From Desulfobacteraceae bacterium (GTDB lineage: Bacteria; Desulfobacterota; Desulfobacteria; Desulfobacterales; Desulfobacteraceae), in assembly GCA_022712835.1 (NCBI GenBank), contig JAFLJU010000590.1, positions 1-12,141 of the forward strand: 12,141 nt of DNA, given 5' to 3'. Position numbers and translations under genes: made by a program. Positions 1 to 6,987 of this stretch are shown piece after piece (the first letter of the stretch is position 1; every line of letters begins with the position of its first letter). The notes under the pieces are model-generated. The model ran no database searches, had not been told where the DNA came from, and worked only from the letters and a program-made list of their open reading frames with translations.

Positions 1-165
1 GTTATCCTGGTGAACAAACCCAGGACCCGGCTGTCCTGTAAAGTTGTTCGGGCGGCAAAGAACGATAAAGGTTACCAACTCTCCGATGAAGAGGTGTTAC
101 AGATGGCGATGCTTGGGGCAATGAGAATCTGGAACCTTAAACAAAAACTGAAAGACAAGGTCTGA
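1..165 (+). CDS. 3' end of an unidentified gene (partial)
   Basis: An open frame runs from the first base to a TGA at 163-165, giving the last 54 residues of a protein whose start lies outside the window. The visible part has a basic stretch (NKPRTR), one cysteine, and a C-terminal part that looks helical and ends in a Lys-rich tail (WNLKQKLKDKV). I do not recognise the family. The base composition is more balanced than in the AT-rich DNA that follows, so this gene probably marks the edge of the native chromosome segment. The frame is uninterrupted, but 54 residues is short, so there is some chance that it is not a real coding end. Confidence 0.6.
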   Translation, partial: VILVNKPRTRLSCKVVRAAKNDKGYQLSDEEVLQMAMLGAMRIWNLKQKLKDKV

Positions 166-180
166 AATGTTTCAAACTTA

Positions 181-220
181 GGTTATCGAATAACCGAGGC
201 CGGAGCATGGTATTTGCTCC
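181..220. repeat. Tandem hairpin element, REP-like
   Basis: Two perfect stem-loops lie close together. The first has arms GGTTAT (181-186) and ATAACC (190-195) around a 3-base loop. The second has arms GGAGCA (202-207) and TGCTCC (215-220) around a 7-base loop. The reverse complement of the second hairpin and its flank reads TGTAGGAGCA and onward, which recalls REP-type extragenic palindromes. The resemblance is by eye only, and no second copy is present in the window. The element sits just after the stop of the upstream gene but has no T-tract, so a canonical terminator is unlikely. Confidence 0.4.
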
Positions 221-249
221 TACACAACGAAAAATGAAACTTTTATAAT
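221..249 (+). promoter_or_regulatory. Putative sigma70-type promoter for the 114-aa gene
   Basis: A perfect TATAAT (244-249) lies 17 bases after TACACA (221-226), which matches four of six bases of the -35 consensus. Transcription would start near 256, leaving a leader of about 40 bases before the chosen start codon at 295. The region is AT-rich, which raises the chance of accidental matches. Confidence 0.45.
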
Positions 250-294
250 TGCAATACATTGGACAGCGTTTCATATAAAAGCAGGAGATTAAAA

Positions 295-639
295 ATGAAG
301 ATATTTTATGTTGATAAAAAACATCAGTGTCGAATGGCAACGCTTGATGAAGTCAAAAATCGGTTCTGGGTAAATCCAAACTTAAGAGAACGACTCATTG
401 AGAAAAGAATGGTTGGTTTTGATTTAGACCAGCTTGAATCGATAAAAGAGATGCCGACGATTGCTGAGAAAGTTACCTCTGTGCTTCCCGTGGTTTATCT
501 ATTAATGATTTTTAAAGACAAACGACAAGTGGCTGTAGGAATAGATGAAAAGGGTCTATACGCCATTACGGCAGCGTTAAAAATAGCCGAACAAAGAGAC
601 TGCGATGTTTCAAATTCTTTGGTTTACACATCTCTTTAA
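295..639 (+). CDS. Unrecognised 114-aa protein
   Basis: I do not recognise this protein. The ATG at 295 is chosen because an AGGAG at 283-287 lies 7 bases upstream; an in-frame TTG at 259 has no such signal. The product is small and probably cytoplasmic. It begins with MKIFYVDKK, has a charged middle (residues roughly 15-50), one moderately hydrophobic stretch (VLPVVYLLMIF, about residues 63-73) too short to be a convincing membrane anchor, and a KxxVAVGIDEKGLYAI segment that looks like a beta hairpin. The gene lies in AT-rich DNA with its own plausible promoter and is followed 112 bases later by an exported binding-protein gene. Composition differs from the downstream metabolic genes, which fits horizontal acquisition, but nothing proves that. 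Confidence 0.65.
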   Translation: MKIFYVDKKHQCRMATLDEVKNRFWVNPNLRERLIEKRMVGFDLDQLESIKEMPTIAEKVTSVLPVVYLLMIFKDKRQVAVGIDEKGLYAITAALKIAEQRDCDVSNSLVYTSL

Positions 640-651
640 TGAAGGTGCGCG

Positions 652-720
652 ATGCAAATTGGAAAGAGATTCAGGGTTGTCGTTCTAATGTCGTCAAGCA
701 TGGCGTGGTTAAATTTTTAA
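652..720 (+). CDS. Possible 22-aa peptide between two AT-rich genes
   Basis: An ATG at 652 preceded by AAGG (642-645) opens a 22-codon frame ending at 720. The peptide starts MQIGKRFRVVVLMSSS, a basic head followed by a hydrophobic run, like the beginning of a signal peptide. It could be a remnant of a decayed exported protein, a short leader, or chance. The next gene has its own signal sequence and a ribosome-binding site, so this is not needed as its N-terminus. Confidence is low. Confidence 0.15.
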   Translation: MQIGKRFRVVVLMSSSMAWLNF

Positions 721-751
721 TTCGGGAACAGCCCTTAAAGGAAAATTTCAA

Positions 752-1633
752 ATGAGAACTTTGCTTGCAGCGATTGTCCTGATTTCTGCATGTTGTGCCT
801 ATGCTGGTCCATTGATTGTTATCTACCCCAAAGGTCAATCTTCAATAGATACAAGACGTAAAGAGGTGGTTGAACTCATAAGACTTTCACTCCAAAAAAC
901 AGAAAAGACACATGGGCCGTTTATTCTAAAACCAGCCAACTATGTCATAAATCCATTAAGACAAGTTGCGGATATCAAAAAAAATCAAAAGGATCATATC
1001 AATATAGTCTGGATAGACACCAATAAAAAAATAGAAAAAGAACTTTTACCCATTTATATTCCTATTCAAAAAGGGATTGTCGGATATCGAGTTTTTTTAA
1101 TCAGGAATGATTCAAAAAACAAATTCACCAAAAGTATGACCTTAGATGATTTACGAAAACTATCAAACGGCATCGGACTTGGGTGGATGGATCAAGGTGT
1201 TTTTGAGCTGAACAAATTAAACTATGTGATAGGATACAATTATGAAGGATTGTTCAAAATGCTCTCAGCAAAACGCTTTGATTATTTCTCCCGTGGAATT
1301 AATGAGGCTTTTCCAGAATTAGAGGATCGAAAAAAACTTTATCCAGACATGAGCGTTGAGCAGAACATTGCCTTGTCTTACAGGCATCCAATCTATCTTT
1401 TTACTTCAAAACAGCGTGTAGACCTCCATGACAGATTAGAAACAGGCTTCAATATGATGATCAAAGACGATTCATTCAATAAAACTTTTTGTAAGTATAA
1501 TAAATCTTCCATTGAAAAAGCCAATCTCAGAAACAGGAAAATATTTAAATTAGAATACCATTTACCCATCCCCGAATCCGTGGAGAAAAGAAGAGAACTG
1601 TGGTTTGATCCAATGGTTGATATTTGTCAATAA
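752..1633 (+). CDS. Exported solute-binding-like protein, orphan
   Basis: The 293-aa product has a short N-terminal export signal: a basic residue, a hydrophobic core (LLAAIVLISA), then Ala-Tyr-Ala before Gly19, a reasonable signal peptidase I site. The same stretch also contains I-S-A-C14, which fits a lipobox, so it could be a lipoprotein. The mature part has the look of type 2 periplasmic binding proteins of the bacterial extracellular family 3 group. Features include an IQKGIVGYRVFLIR segment, a TLDDLRKL segment and a late region ending in Arg-Glu-Leu-Trp, typical of uncharacterised orphan members of that group. There are no permease or ATPase genes nearby, so a transport role is not supported by context. 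Such orphans may serve in sensing or have no known ligand. An AGGA at 739-742 lies 9 bases before the ATG. The gene is AT-rich and Lys/Asn-rich compared with its right-hand neighbours. Confidence 0.7.
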   Translation: MRTLLAAIVLISACCAYAGPLIVIYPKGQSSIDTRRKEVVELIRLSLQKTEKTHGPFILKPANYVINPLRQVADIKKNQKDHINIVWIDTNKKIEKELLPIYIPIQKGIVGYRVFLIRNDSKNKFTKSMTLDDLRKLSNGIGLGWMDQGVFELNKLNYVIGYNYEGLFKMLSAKRFDYFSRGINEAFPELEDRKKLYPDMSVEQNIALSYRHPIYLFTSKQRVDLHDRLETGFNMMIKDDSFNKTFCKYNKSSIEKANLRNRKIFKLEYHLPIPESVEKRRELWFDPMVDICQ

Positions 1634-1673
1634 TCGTTCTATTTTTAAATATCCCCACGATTTTATTTGGATT

Positions 1674-1691
1674 GTTCTGAACCGTCAGAAC
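1674..1691. repeat. Perfect 7-bp inverted repeat upstream of the radical SAM gene
   Basis: Arms GTTCTGA (1674-1680) and TCAGAAC (1685-1691) enclose a 4-base loop. It ends 6 bases before the predicted -35 hexamer of the next gene and lies 40 bases after the stop of the previous one. No T-tract follows, so it is not a standard intrinsic terminator. It could be a weak transcript-end hairpin or an operator-like site. Confidence 0.4.
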
Positions 1692-1697
1692 CGGCAA

Positions 1698-1726
1698 TTG
1701 AATTAAGCCGCTTTGTTTAGTATACT
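1698..1726 (+). promoter_or_regulatory. Sigma70-type promoter for the YgiQ-family gene
   Basis: TTGAAT (1698-1703) and TATACT (1721-1726) are separated by exactly 17 bases, matching four and five of six consensus positions. A start near 1733 would give a leader of about 44 bases. The boundary between AT-rich DNA and the more GC-rich block falls just here. Confidence 0.6.
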
Positions 1727-1776
1727 GATGGGGTATGAAATTTTTAGTTAACCCTTGCGGAGCCGAATAAAACCCC

Positions 1777-3534
1777 ATGTTTCTCCCCACCACCCCAAGC
1801 GAGTTGAAAAAACTTGGTATCAAACAGCTGGACATTATTCTGGTCACAGGAGACGCCTATATTGACTCCCCCTTCATGGGGGTCAGCCTCATCGGCAAGG
1901 TGCTTGCGGACAAGGGATATAAGGTGGGCATCATTGCCCAGCCGGATATGGAAAGCGGAAAGGATATTTCCCGGCTGGGCCAGCCCAGGCTTTTCTGGGG
2001 GATTACCGCAGGGGCGGTGGATTCCATGGTGGCCAATTATACGGCATCTAAAAAAAGACGGCAAAAGGACGATTACACCCCCGGCGGCATCAACGATTGC
2101 CGGCCGGACCGGGCGGTCATTGCCTATGCCAACCTGATCCGGCGGTACTGCCCCTCAGACGTTCCCCTTGTTCTGGGGGGAATTGAGGCAAGCCTGCGGC
2201 GGATTGCCCATTATGATTTCTGGTCCAACAAAATCCGGCGCGCTATCCTCTTTGATGCCCGGGCAGATTTTTTGGTATATGGAATGGCCCATGCCAGCAT
2301 ACTCAATCTTGCCGCGGCCTTGAACAACGGACAGGAAACCTGTGACATCCCGGGAATCGGATATATCTCAAAAGGAAAAAAGGGAATTGAACTGCCCTCC
2401 TTTGAAACGGTTCAAAAGGACAAACGCCAGTATATTGAAAGCTTTAAACTTTTTTATGCCAACACAGATCCCATCACGGCAAAGGGGATCTGCCAGCAGC
2501 ACAATGACAGGTTTATGGTCCTGAACCCGCCGGAACGCTACAGCACCACAGCAGAACTGGATGCCATTCATGATCTTGATTATGAACGGGATCTTCACCC
2601 CTATCATAAGCCTAAGGGGCAAGTACGGGCCCTTGAGACCATCCGATTTTCCATCCCCACCCATTATGGGTGCTATGGGGAATGTAATTTTTGTGCCATC
2701 ACGGTCCACCAGGGCAGAACCGTGAGACACCGAAGCCAAGCCTCTATCCTGGCCGAGGCAAAGAGGTTTACAAAGGACAAGGATTTCAAAGGGTATATCC
2801 TTGATCTGGGTGGCCCCACCGCCAATATGTATGGGTATGAATGCAAGAAAAAGTTAAAAAAAGGGGCCTGCATTGACAAGCGCTGCCTTTTTCCCACCAC
2901 CTGCAAAACCCTGATGCCTGACCATTCCCCCCAGATTCGTTTGATTCAACAGCTGGAACGCCTGCCAGGGGTTAAAAAAGTATTTATCAACTCCGGCATC
3001 CGGTATGACCTGATTTTAAATGATAAAAAACAGGGTAACACCTATCTGACAAAACTTGTAAAGGACAATGTTTCCGGTCAGATGAAGGTGGCACCGGAAC
3101 ATACGGATAAACGAGTCCTCGATCTCATGGGCAAACCCGGAACAGACGATCTGCTTGCCTTTAAGCAGTCCTTTGACCAAATGTCCAAGCAATCAGACAA
3201 AAAACAATTTTTAACCTATTATCTCATTGCCGCCCACCCCGGATGTGATATCAAGGCGATGGCCCAGTTAAAAAAATTCACTTCTGAAAAGCTGAACATC
3301 AACCCGGAACAGGTTCAGATTTTCACCCCAACCCCCTCCACCTTTTCCACCCTCATGTATTATACGGGAATGGACCCCTTTACCCTGAAAACCATTTTTG
3401 TGGAAAAAAATCTTCCGGGCAAAGAGAAACAAAAACAGATGGTAACGGCCAAACCCAAACTCTTCCAGAAAAAAAATCCCAGACCATTTAAAAACCCCAA
3501 ACCCTTAAAAAAGAAAAACCGTTCCGTAAAATAA
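1777..3534 (+). CDS. ygiQ: YgiQ-family radical SAM protein
   Basis: This 585-aa protein belongs to the YgiQ (UPF0313) radical SAM family, whose reaction is unknown. The N-terminal domain carries the family signature around residues 20-55 (IILVTGDAYIDSPF, then GIIAQPD). The radical SAM core has a canonical Cx3Cx2C at C299, C303 and C306, which would bind the catalytic [4Fe-4S] cluster and S-adenosylmethionine. A second group of cysteines (C356, C365, C370, C376) has the spacing I recall for E. coli YgiQ and may hold another metal site. The family's C-terminal region is short here and ends in a Lys/Pro-rich tail; E. coli YgiQ is about 739 aa, so roughly 150 residues at the ends are absent. The Shine-Dalgarno is weak (GCGGAG at 1757-1762). 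An 11-codon frame (1735-1770) ends just before the start and might couple translation. The gene stands alone, with its own promoter. Confidence 0.93.
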   Translation: MFLPTTPSELKKLGIKQLDIILVTGDAYIDSPFMGVSLIGKVLADKGYKVGIIAQPDMESGKDISRLGQPRLFWGITAGAVDSMVANYTASKKRRQKDDYTPGGINDCRPDRAVIAYANLIRRYCPSDVPLVLGGIEASLRRIAHYDFWSNKIRRAILFDARADFLVYGMAHASILNLAAALNNGQETCDIPGIGYISKGKKGIELPSFETVQKDKRQYIESFKLFYANTDPITAKGICQQHNDRFMVLNPPERYSTTAELDAIHDLDYERDLHPYHKPKGQVRALETIRFSIPTHYGCYGECNFCAITVHQGRTVRHRSQASILAEAKRFTKDKDFKGYILDLGGPTANMYGYECKKKLKKGACIDKRCLFPTTCKTLMPDHSPQIRLIQQLERLPGVKKVFINSGIRYDLILNDKKQGNTYLTKLVKDNVSGQMKVAPEHTDKRVLDLMGKPGTDDLLAFKQSFDQMSKQSDKKQFLTYYLIAAHPGCDIKAMAQLKKFTSEKLNINPEQVQIFTPTPSTFSTLMYYTGMDPFTLKTIFVEKNLPGKEKQKQMVTAKPKLFQKKNPRPFKNPKPLKKKNRSVK

Positions 3535-3637
3535 TTTTTTCCCACCACCAAGGGCATCAAACAGATGGAGAGGTCGGCTGATTTTGTGTTCAAACCACCC
3601 GGCAAGATCTCTTTGGCTTTCTTCGGGGAAAAATTTA

Positions 3638-3671
3638 TTGACAAACATTTTGTAATGGTTTAACCATTACA
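3638..3671 (+). promoter_or_regulatory. FadR/GntR-type operator overlapping a promoter
   Basis: A consensus TTGACA (3638-3643) is followed 8 bases later by a perfect 21-bp palindrome at 3651-3671, with arms TGTAATGGTT and AACCATTACA around a central T. The core TGGTTTAACCA fits the TGGTnnnACCA pattern recognised by FadR-subfamily GntR regulators such as PdhR and FadR. A good -10 hexamer is not obvious; the best candidates at 17-18 base spacing (TAACCA or AACCAT, 3661-3667) fall inside the palindrome, so a bound repressor would block RNA polymerase. The third gene of the downstream operon encodes just such a regulator, so autoregulation is the natural reading. The operator symmetry is directly visible; the identity of the binding protein is inferred. 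Confidence 0.75.
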
Positions 3672-3724
3672 TTCAACCAATGACAATATGCCCATGGCTG
3701 TTTTTGATAACGTCAGGAGAGAGT

Positions 3725-5794
3725 ATGAATCGAATTACAACCCACCCGGTGCTTGGGGTGCCGGAACGGGAAACCATTTTGTTTTACTGGAACAAAACCC
3801 CCCTTTCCGCCGGCAAAGGAGAGGTGATTTCCTCGGCCCTGTTTGCCAACAACATAAAAATATTCGGCCACCACCCCAAAGATGGCTCTGCCCAGGGAAT
3901 TTTCTGTGCCAATGGCCAATGTGCCAAATGCACGGTTATTGCCAACGGGATTCCCGTCAAAGCCTGCATGACACAGGTGACCCAAAACATGATCGTCGAA
4001 AGTGTTGAAGGCCTACCCAAGCTTCCCGAAGTGGATACCACCCCGCAGATTTCCGACATTGAACACCTGACAACCAAAGTGCTCATCATTGGCGGTGGAC
4101 CTGCCGGACTATCCGCTGCCATCCAGCTGGAAGAAAACGGCATCTCGACCATTTTAGTGGATGACAAGGACGAATTGGGCGGCAAATTGGTCTTGCAGAC
4201 CCATAAATTTTTCGGATCTGTTGAGGATTCCTATGCTGGCATGCGGGGCATGGATATCGGCCGGATGCTGGCCGAAAAAGTCAAAAAAAGTGCCTGCATT
4301 GATGTCTGGACCAACAGCACCGCCCTCTATGTGTTCCATGACAAAAAGGTGGGCATTCTAAAGGACGGGGTCTATAAAATCGTGAGCCCGGACATCATTT
4401 TAAATGCAGCCGGGGCCCGGGAAAAATTCCTGCGTTTCAAAGGCAACTCCCTTGCAGGGGTATACGGCGCCGGTGCCTTCCAAACACTTGTGAACAGAGA
4501 TCTTATCAAACCCACCAAGCGCCTTTTCATCATCGGTGGCGGTAATGTAGGCATCATTGCTGGCTACCACGCCCTCCAGGCCGGCATCCAGGTGGTGGGA
4601 CTTGCAGAAGCCCTTCCCCAGTGCGGGGGGTACAAGGTTCATGAAGATAAGCTCAAGCGCCTGGGGGTTCCCATTTACACCTCCCATTCCATCATTGCAG
4701 CCAACGGCCGTGAATCGGTTTCTTCGGTGACCATTACAAAAATAGATAAACATTTTGCCCCCATTAAGGGAACCGCAAAAACCTTTGAATGCGACACCAT
4801 TCTCATTGCCGTGGGACTTGAATCGGTATCTGAATTTACCCAGGAAGCCGAGGCCGCTGGCATCAAGATTTTTGACGCAGGAGATGCCGCCCAGATCGCC
4901 GAAGCCTCATCGGCCATGTTCAATGGAAAAATAACGGGTTTAAAAATTGTCCAACAGATCAACCCTAAGGCAAAGGAGATCCCCACCTCCTGGTATGAAA
5001 AGGCCGACATTTTAAAATCCCATCCCGGCCCTGTTCAGGAGCTTATCACCCCGTCATCAGAAACGGGCATTTTTCCCGTGATCCACTGCAAACAGGAGAT
5101 TCCCTGCAACCCCTGCAGCACGGTGTGCCCGGAAAAATCCATCACCATGGCCGGGGACCCCATCAAGGGTCGCCCTCTGTTTGACGGAAACTGCAAAGGC
5201 TGCATGAAATGCCTGACCATTTGCCCGGGCCTTGCCATCACCCTGGTGGATTTTCGGAAAGATCCGGAAAACCCGGTGGTGTTCCTGCCCTATGAAATCT
5301 CCAACATCCAGGTACAAAAAGCGGATACCATCGCTTGTGTGGATGTGGACGGCAATGATCTTGGCAGCTACACGGTTTTAGGCGCCCGGCCCACCAAGGA
5401 AAGCGATCATACCTGGATTGTCCGGGTTAGAGTGGCAAAACCCATTGCCAAACAGGTGGTGGGATTTACCATCCAGGACAAGGCTGTGGGTGAAGGGATT
5501 ACCGAAGAAATCCCCCATGACCAGATCCAGGACGATGAGATCGTCTGCCTTTGCGAACGGGTGACCGCCGGGCAAATCCGTGACCTGGTTCGCCAGGGTG
5601 CCACCGACATGAACCAGATAAAAGCCATCACCCGGTCGGGCATGGGCCCCTGCGGGTATAAAACCTGTGAGAACCTGATGAACCAGATATTTATGGCAGA
5701 AAAAATAACCCGGGAAGCAATTGTCAAAAATGTACGACGCCCCCTTTATATTGAGGTGCCTTTGGGCAAATTTGCCAATGGAGGCAAATCATGA
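3725..5794 (+). CDS. Multi-cluster iron-sulfur flavoprotein, electron-transfer subunit of an amine/imino-acid dehydrogenase
   Basis: This 689-aa protein fuses four redox modules. First is a [2Fe-2S] ferredoxin-like domain with C61, C66, C69 and C81. Second is a pyridine-nucleotide-disulfide-oxidoreductase-type flavoprotein with two Rossmann motifs (GGGPAG at 123-128, GGGNVG at 271-276). Third is a double-cluster ferredoxin region with C455, C461, C464, C468 and C490, C493, C496, C500. Fourth is a BFD-like [2Fe-2S] domain with C608, C610, C643 and C648. The layout matches HcnA plus HcnB, or the alpha subunit plus the small ferredoxin subunits of archaeal four-subunit proline dehydrogenase, joined in one chain. 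Unlike sarcosine oxidase alpha it has no C-terminal folate-binding (GcvT-like) domain. The start at 3725 is preferred over ATG 3680 because AGGAG (3715-3719) sits 5 bases upstream and the product lacks an odd hydrophobic extension. It overlaps the next gene by ATGA. It likely passes electrons from the partner subunit to the respiratory chain; acceptor and substrate are unknown. Confidence 0.88.
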   Translation: MNRITTHPVLGVPERETILFYWNKTPLSAGKGEVISSALFANNIKIFGHHPKDGSAQGIFCANGQCAKCTVIANGIPVKACMTQVTQNMIVESVEGLPKLPEVDTTPQISDIEHLTTKVLIIGGGPAGLSAAIQLEENGISTILVDDKDELGGKLVLQTHKFFGSVEDSYAGMRGMDIGRMLAEKVKKSACIDVWTNSTALYVFHDKKVGILKDGVYKIVSPDIILNAAGAREKFLRFKGNSLAGVYGAGAFQTLVNRDLIKPTKRLFIIGGGNVGIIAGYHALQAGIQVVGLAEALPQCGGYKVHEDKLKRLGVPIYTSHSIIAANGRESVSSVTITKIDKHFAPIKGTAKTFECDTILIAVGLESVSEFTQEAEAAGIKIFDAGDAAQIAEASSAMFNGKITGLKIVQQINPKAKEIPTSWYEKADILKSHPGPVQELITPSSETGIFPVIHCKQEIPCNPCSTVCPEKSITMAGDPIKGRPLFDGNCKGCMKCLTICPGLAITLVDFRKDPENPVVFLPYEISNIQVQKADTIACVDVDGNDLGSYTVLGARPTKESDHTWIVRVRVAKPIAKQVVGFTIQDKAVGEGITEEIPHDQIQDDEIVCLCERVTAGQIRDLVRQGATDMNQIKAITRSGMGPCGYKTCENLMNQIFMAEKITREAIVKNVRRPLYIEVPLGKFANGGKS

Positions 5795-6969
5795 AACCTA
5801 TTACGACTACGTTTGATGTCATCATTATCGGTGCCGGATCAGTAGGGGTTCCAGCCGCCTTGGCCCTGGCCCAAAAAAAAATCAAGGTATTGGTCATTGA
5901 TGCAAAGGCATCCCCCGGCCAGGGACAGAACAAATGCGCCATTGGCGGCATCCGGGCCACCCATTCGGACAAGGGAAAGATTGCCATCTGCCAGCGAAGC
6001 ATTGACATTTTCTCCACCTGGCAAGAGATCCATGGGGATGACATCGGCTGGATTCAAAACGGATACAGCTTTCCTGCCTATACGGATGCAGATGCTAAAA
6101 AGCTAAAGGAGCTGATGGTCATCCAAAAATCCTTTCACATGGATATTGACTGGCTTGAACCAAAAGAATACCAGGCGCTGGTTCCGGGTATCAACATGGA
6201 AAATTTGAAAGGAAGCACCTATTCACCCAAAGACGGCTCTGCCTCTCCCCTACTGGCCATCAATGCTTTTTATTTTAAAAGCCGTGAACAGGGTGCCCAA
6301 TATCGATTTAACGAAAAGGTCACCCATATTGAGATCCAGGGGAACCATCAGGTTCAGGTCACAACGGACAAAGGATGCTACACCACAGCCAAGGTGATCA
6401 ATGCGGCTGGCAATTTCGCCAGGCAGATCGGACAGATGGTGGGGTTAGACCTGCCGGTTACCCCCGACAGCCATGAAGGAGCAATCACAGAACCGGTCCA
6501 GCGTTTTTTCGGCCCCATGATCGTGGATCTACGGCCCGCCCGGGATCCGGCCACCGCAGACTCGTCCAATTATTATTTTTATCAAAACAATGAGGGGCAG
6601 GTCATCTTCTGCCTGACCCCCACACACCTGATCACGGGCACCGCCTCTGAATCCACCTCCACCTTCCTGCCCCAGGTGGCCAAACGCATGGTCCGCCTGT
6701 TCCCTAAACTTGCCAACCTGAAGGTCAGACGCACCTGGCGGGGACAATATCCCATGACACCCGACGGGTTCCCTATTGTGGGAGCGAATAAAACCATCCC
6801 CAATTTTATTAATGCCGTGGGTATGTGCGGTCAGGGGTATATGATGGGACCGGGACTGGGTGAATTATTAGCGAGAATAGTGACTTATGAATTGACACAG
6901 GAAGATTTAGATGTTTTAAAACACTTTGATATACAAAGAGATTTTTCCGGCATCGAACACTTTAAATAA
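5791..6969 (+). CDS. FAD-dependent DAO-family dehydrogenase, catalytic subunit
   Basis: This 392-aa protein is a D-amino-acid-oxidase-fold flavoenzyme of the DadA / HcnC / sarcosine oxidase beta group. The FAD-binding start is textbook: a beta strand, G14-x-G16-x-x-G19, and an acidic Asp37 closing the fold. Near the C-terminus come the family motif Y320-P-M-T-P-D-G-F-P and the glycine-rich G344-M-C-G-Q-G-Y segment that covers the flavin. The family oxidises secondary or primary amines of small amino acids (sarcosine, proline, glycine, opines, D-amino acids); the actual substrate cannot be named here. Its ATG overlaps the stop of the upstream gene by 4 bases and has GGAGG (5780-5784) 6 bases before it, so the two subunits are probably made in equal amounts and form one complex. 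No signal peptide or membrane segment is visible, so a cytoplasmic enzyme is expected. Confidence 0.9.
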   Translation: MKPITTTFDVIIIGAGSVGVPAALALAQKKIKVLVIDAKASPGQGQNKCAIGGIRATHSDKGKIAICQRSIDIFSTWQEIHGDDIGWIQNGYSFPAYTDADAKKLKELMVIQKSFHMDIDWLEPKEYQALVPGINMENLKGSTYSPKDGSASPLLAINAFYFKSREQGAQYRFNEKVTHIEIQGNHQVQVTTDKGCYTTAKVINAAGNFARQIGQMVGLDLPVTPDSHEGAITEPVQRFFGPMIVDLRPARDPATADSSNYYFYQNNEGQVIFCLTPTHLITGTASESTSTFLPQVAKRMVRLFPKLANLKVRRTWRGQYPMTPDGFPIVGANKTIPNFINAVGMCGQGYMMGPGLGELLARIVTYELTQEDLDVLKHFDIQRDFSGIEHFK

Positions 6970-6987
6970 AAATTATCAGGATCTTGA

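Noticed and set aside
1735..1770. 11-codon frame just before the YgiQ-family start
   Set aside because: No ribosome-binding site and almost no leader upstream of it; mentioned only as a possible coupling element, not called as a gene.
3360..3644. Minus-strand 94-codon frame over the end of the YgiQ-family gene
   Set aside because: Mostly antisense to a well-supported gene, low-complexity Phe/Gly-rich sequence, no recognisable domain.
3680..3724. Upstream ATG at 3680 as start of the Fe-S flavoprotein
   Set aside because: It lies 9 bases after the operator palindrome, lacks a ribosome-binding site and adds an odd hydrophobic 15-residue head; ATG 3725 has AGGAG 5 bases upstream.
4400..4753. 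Minus-strand 117-codon frame inside the Fe-S flavoprotein gene, and similar antisense frames at 5407-5727 and 6885-7367
   Set aside because: They lie opposite strongly supported genes with full domain motifs and are shadows of GC-biased codon use.
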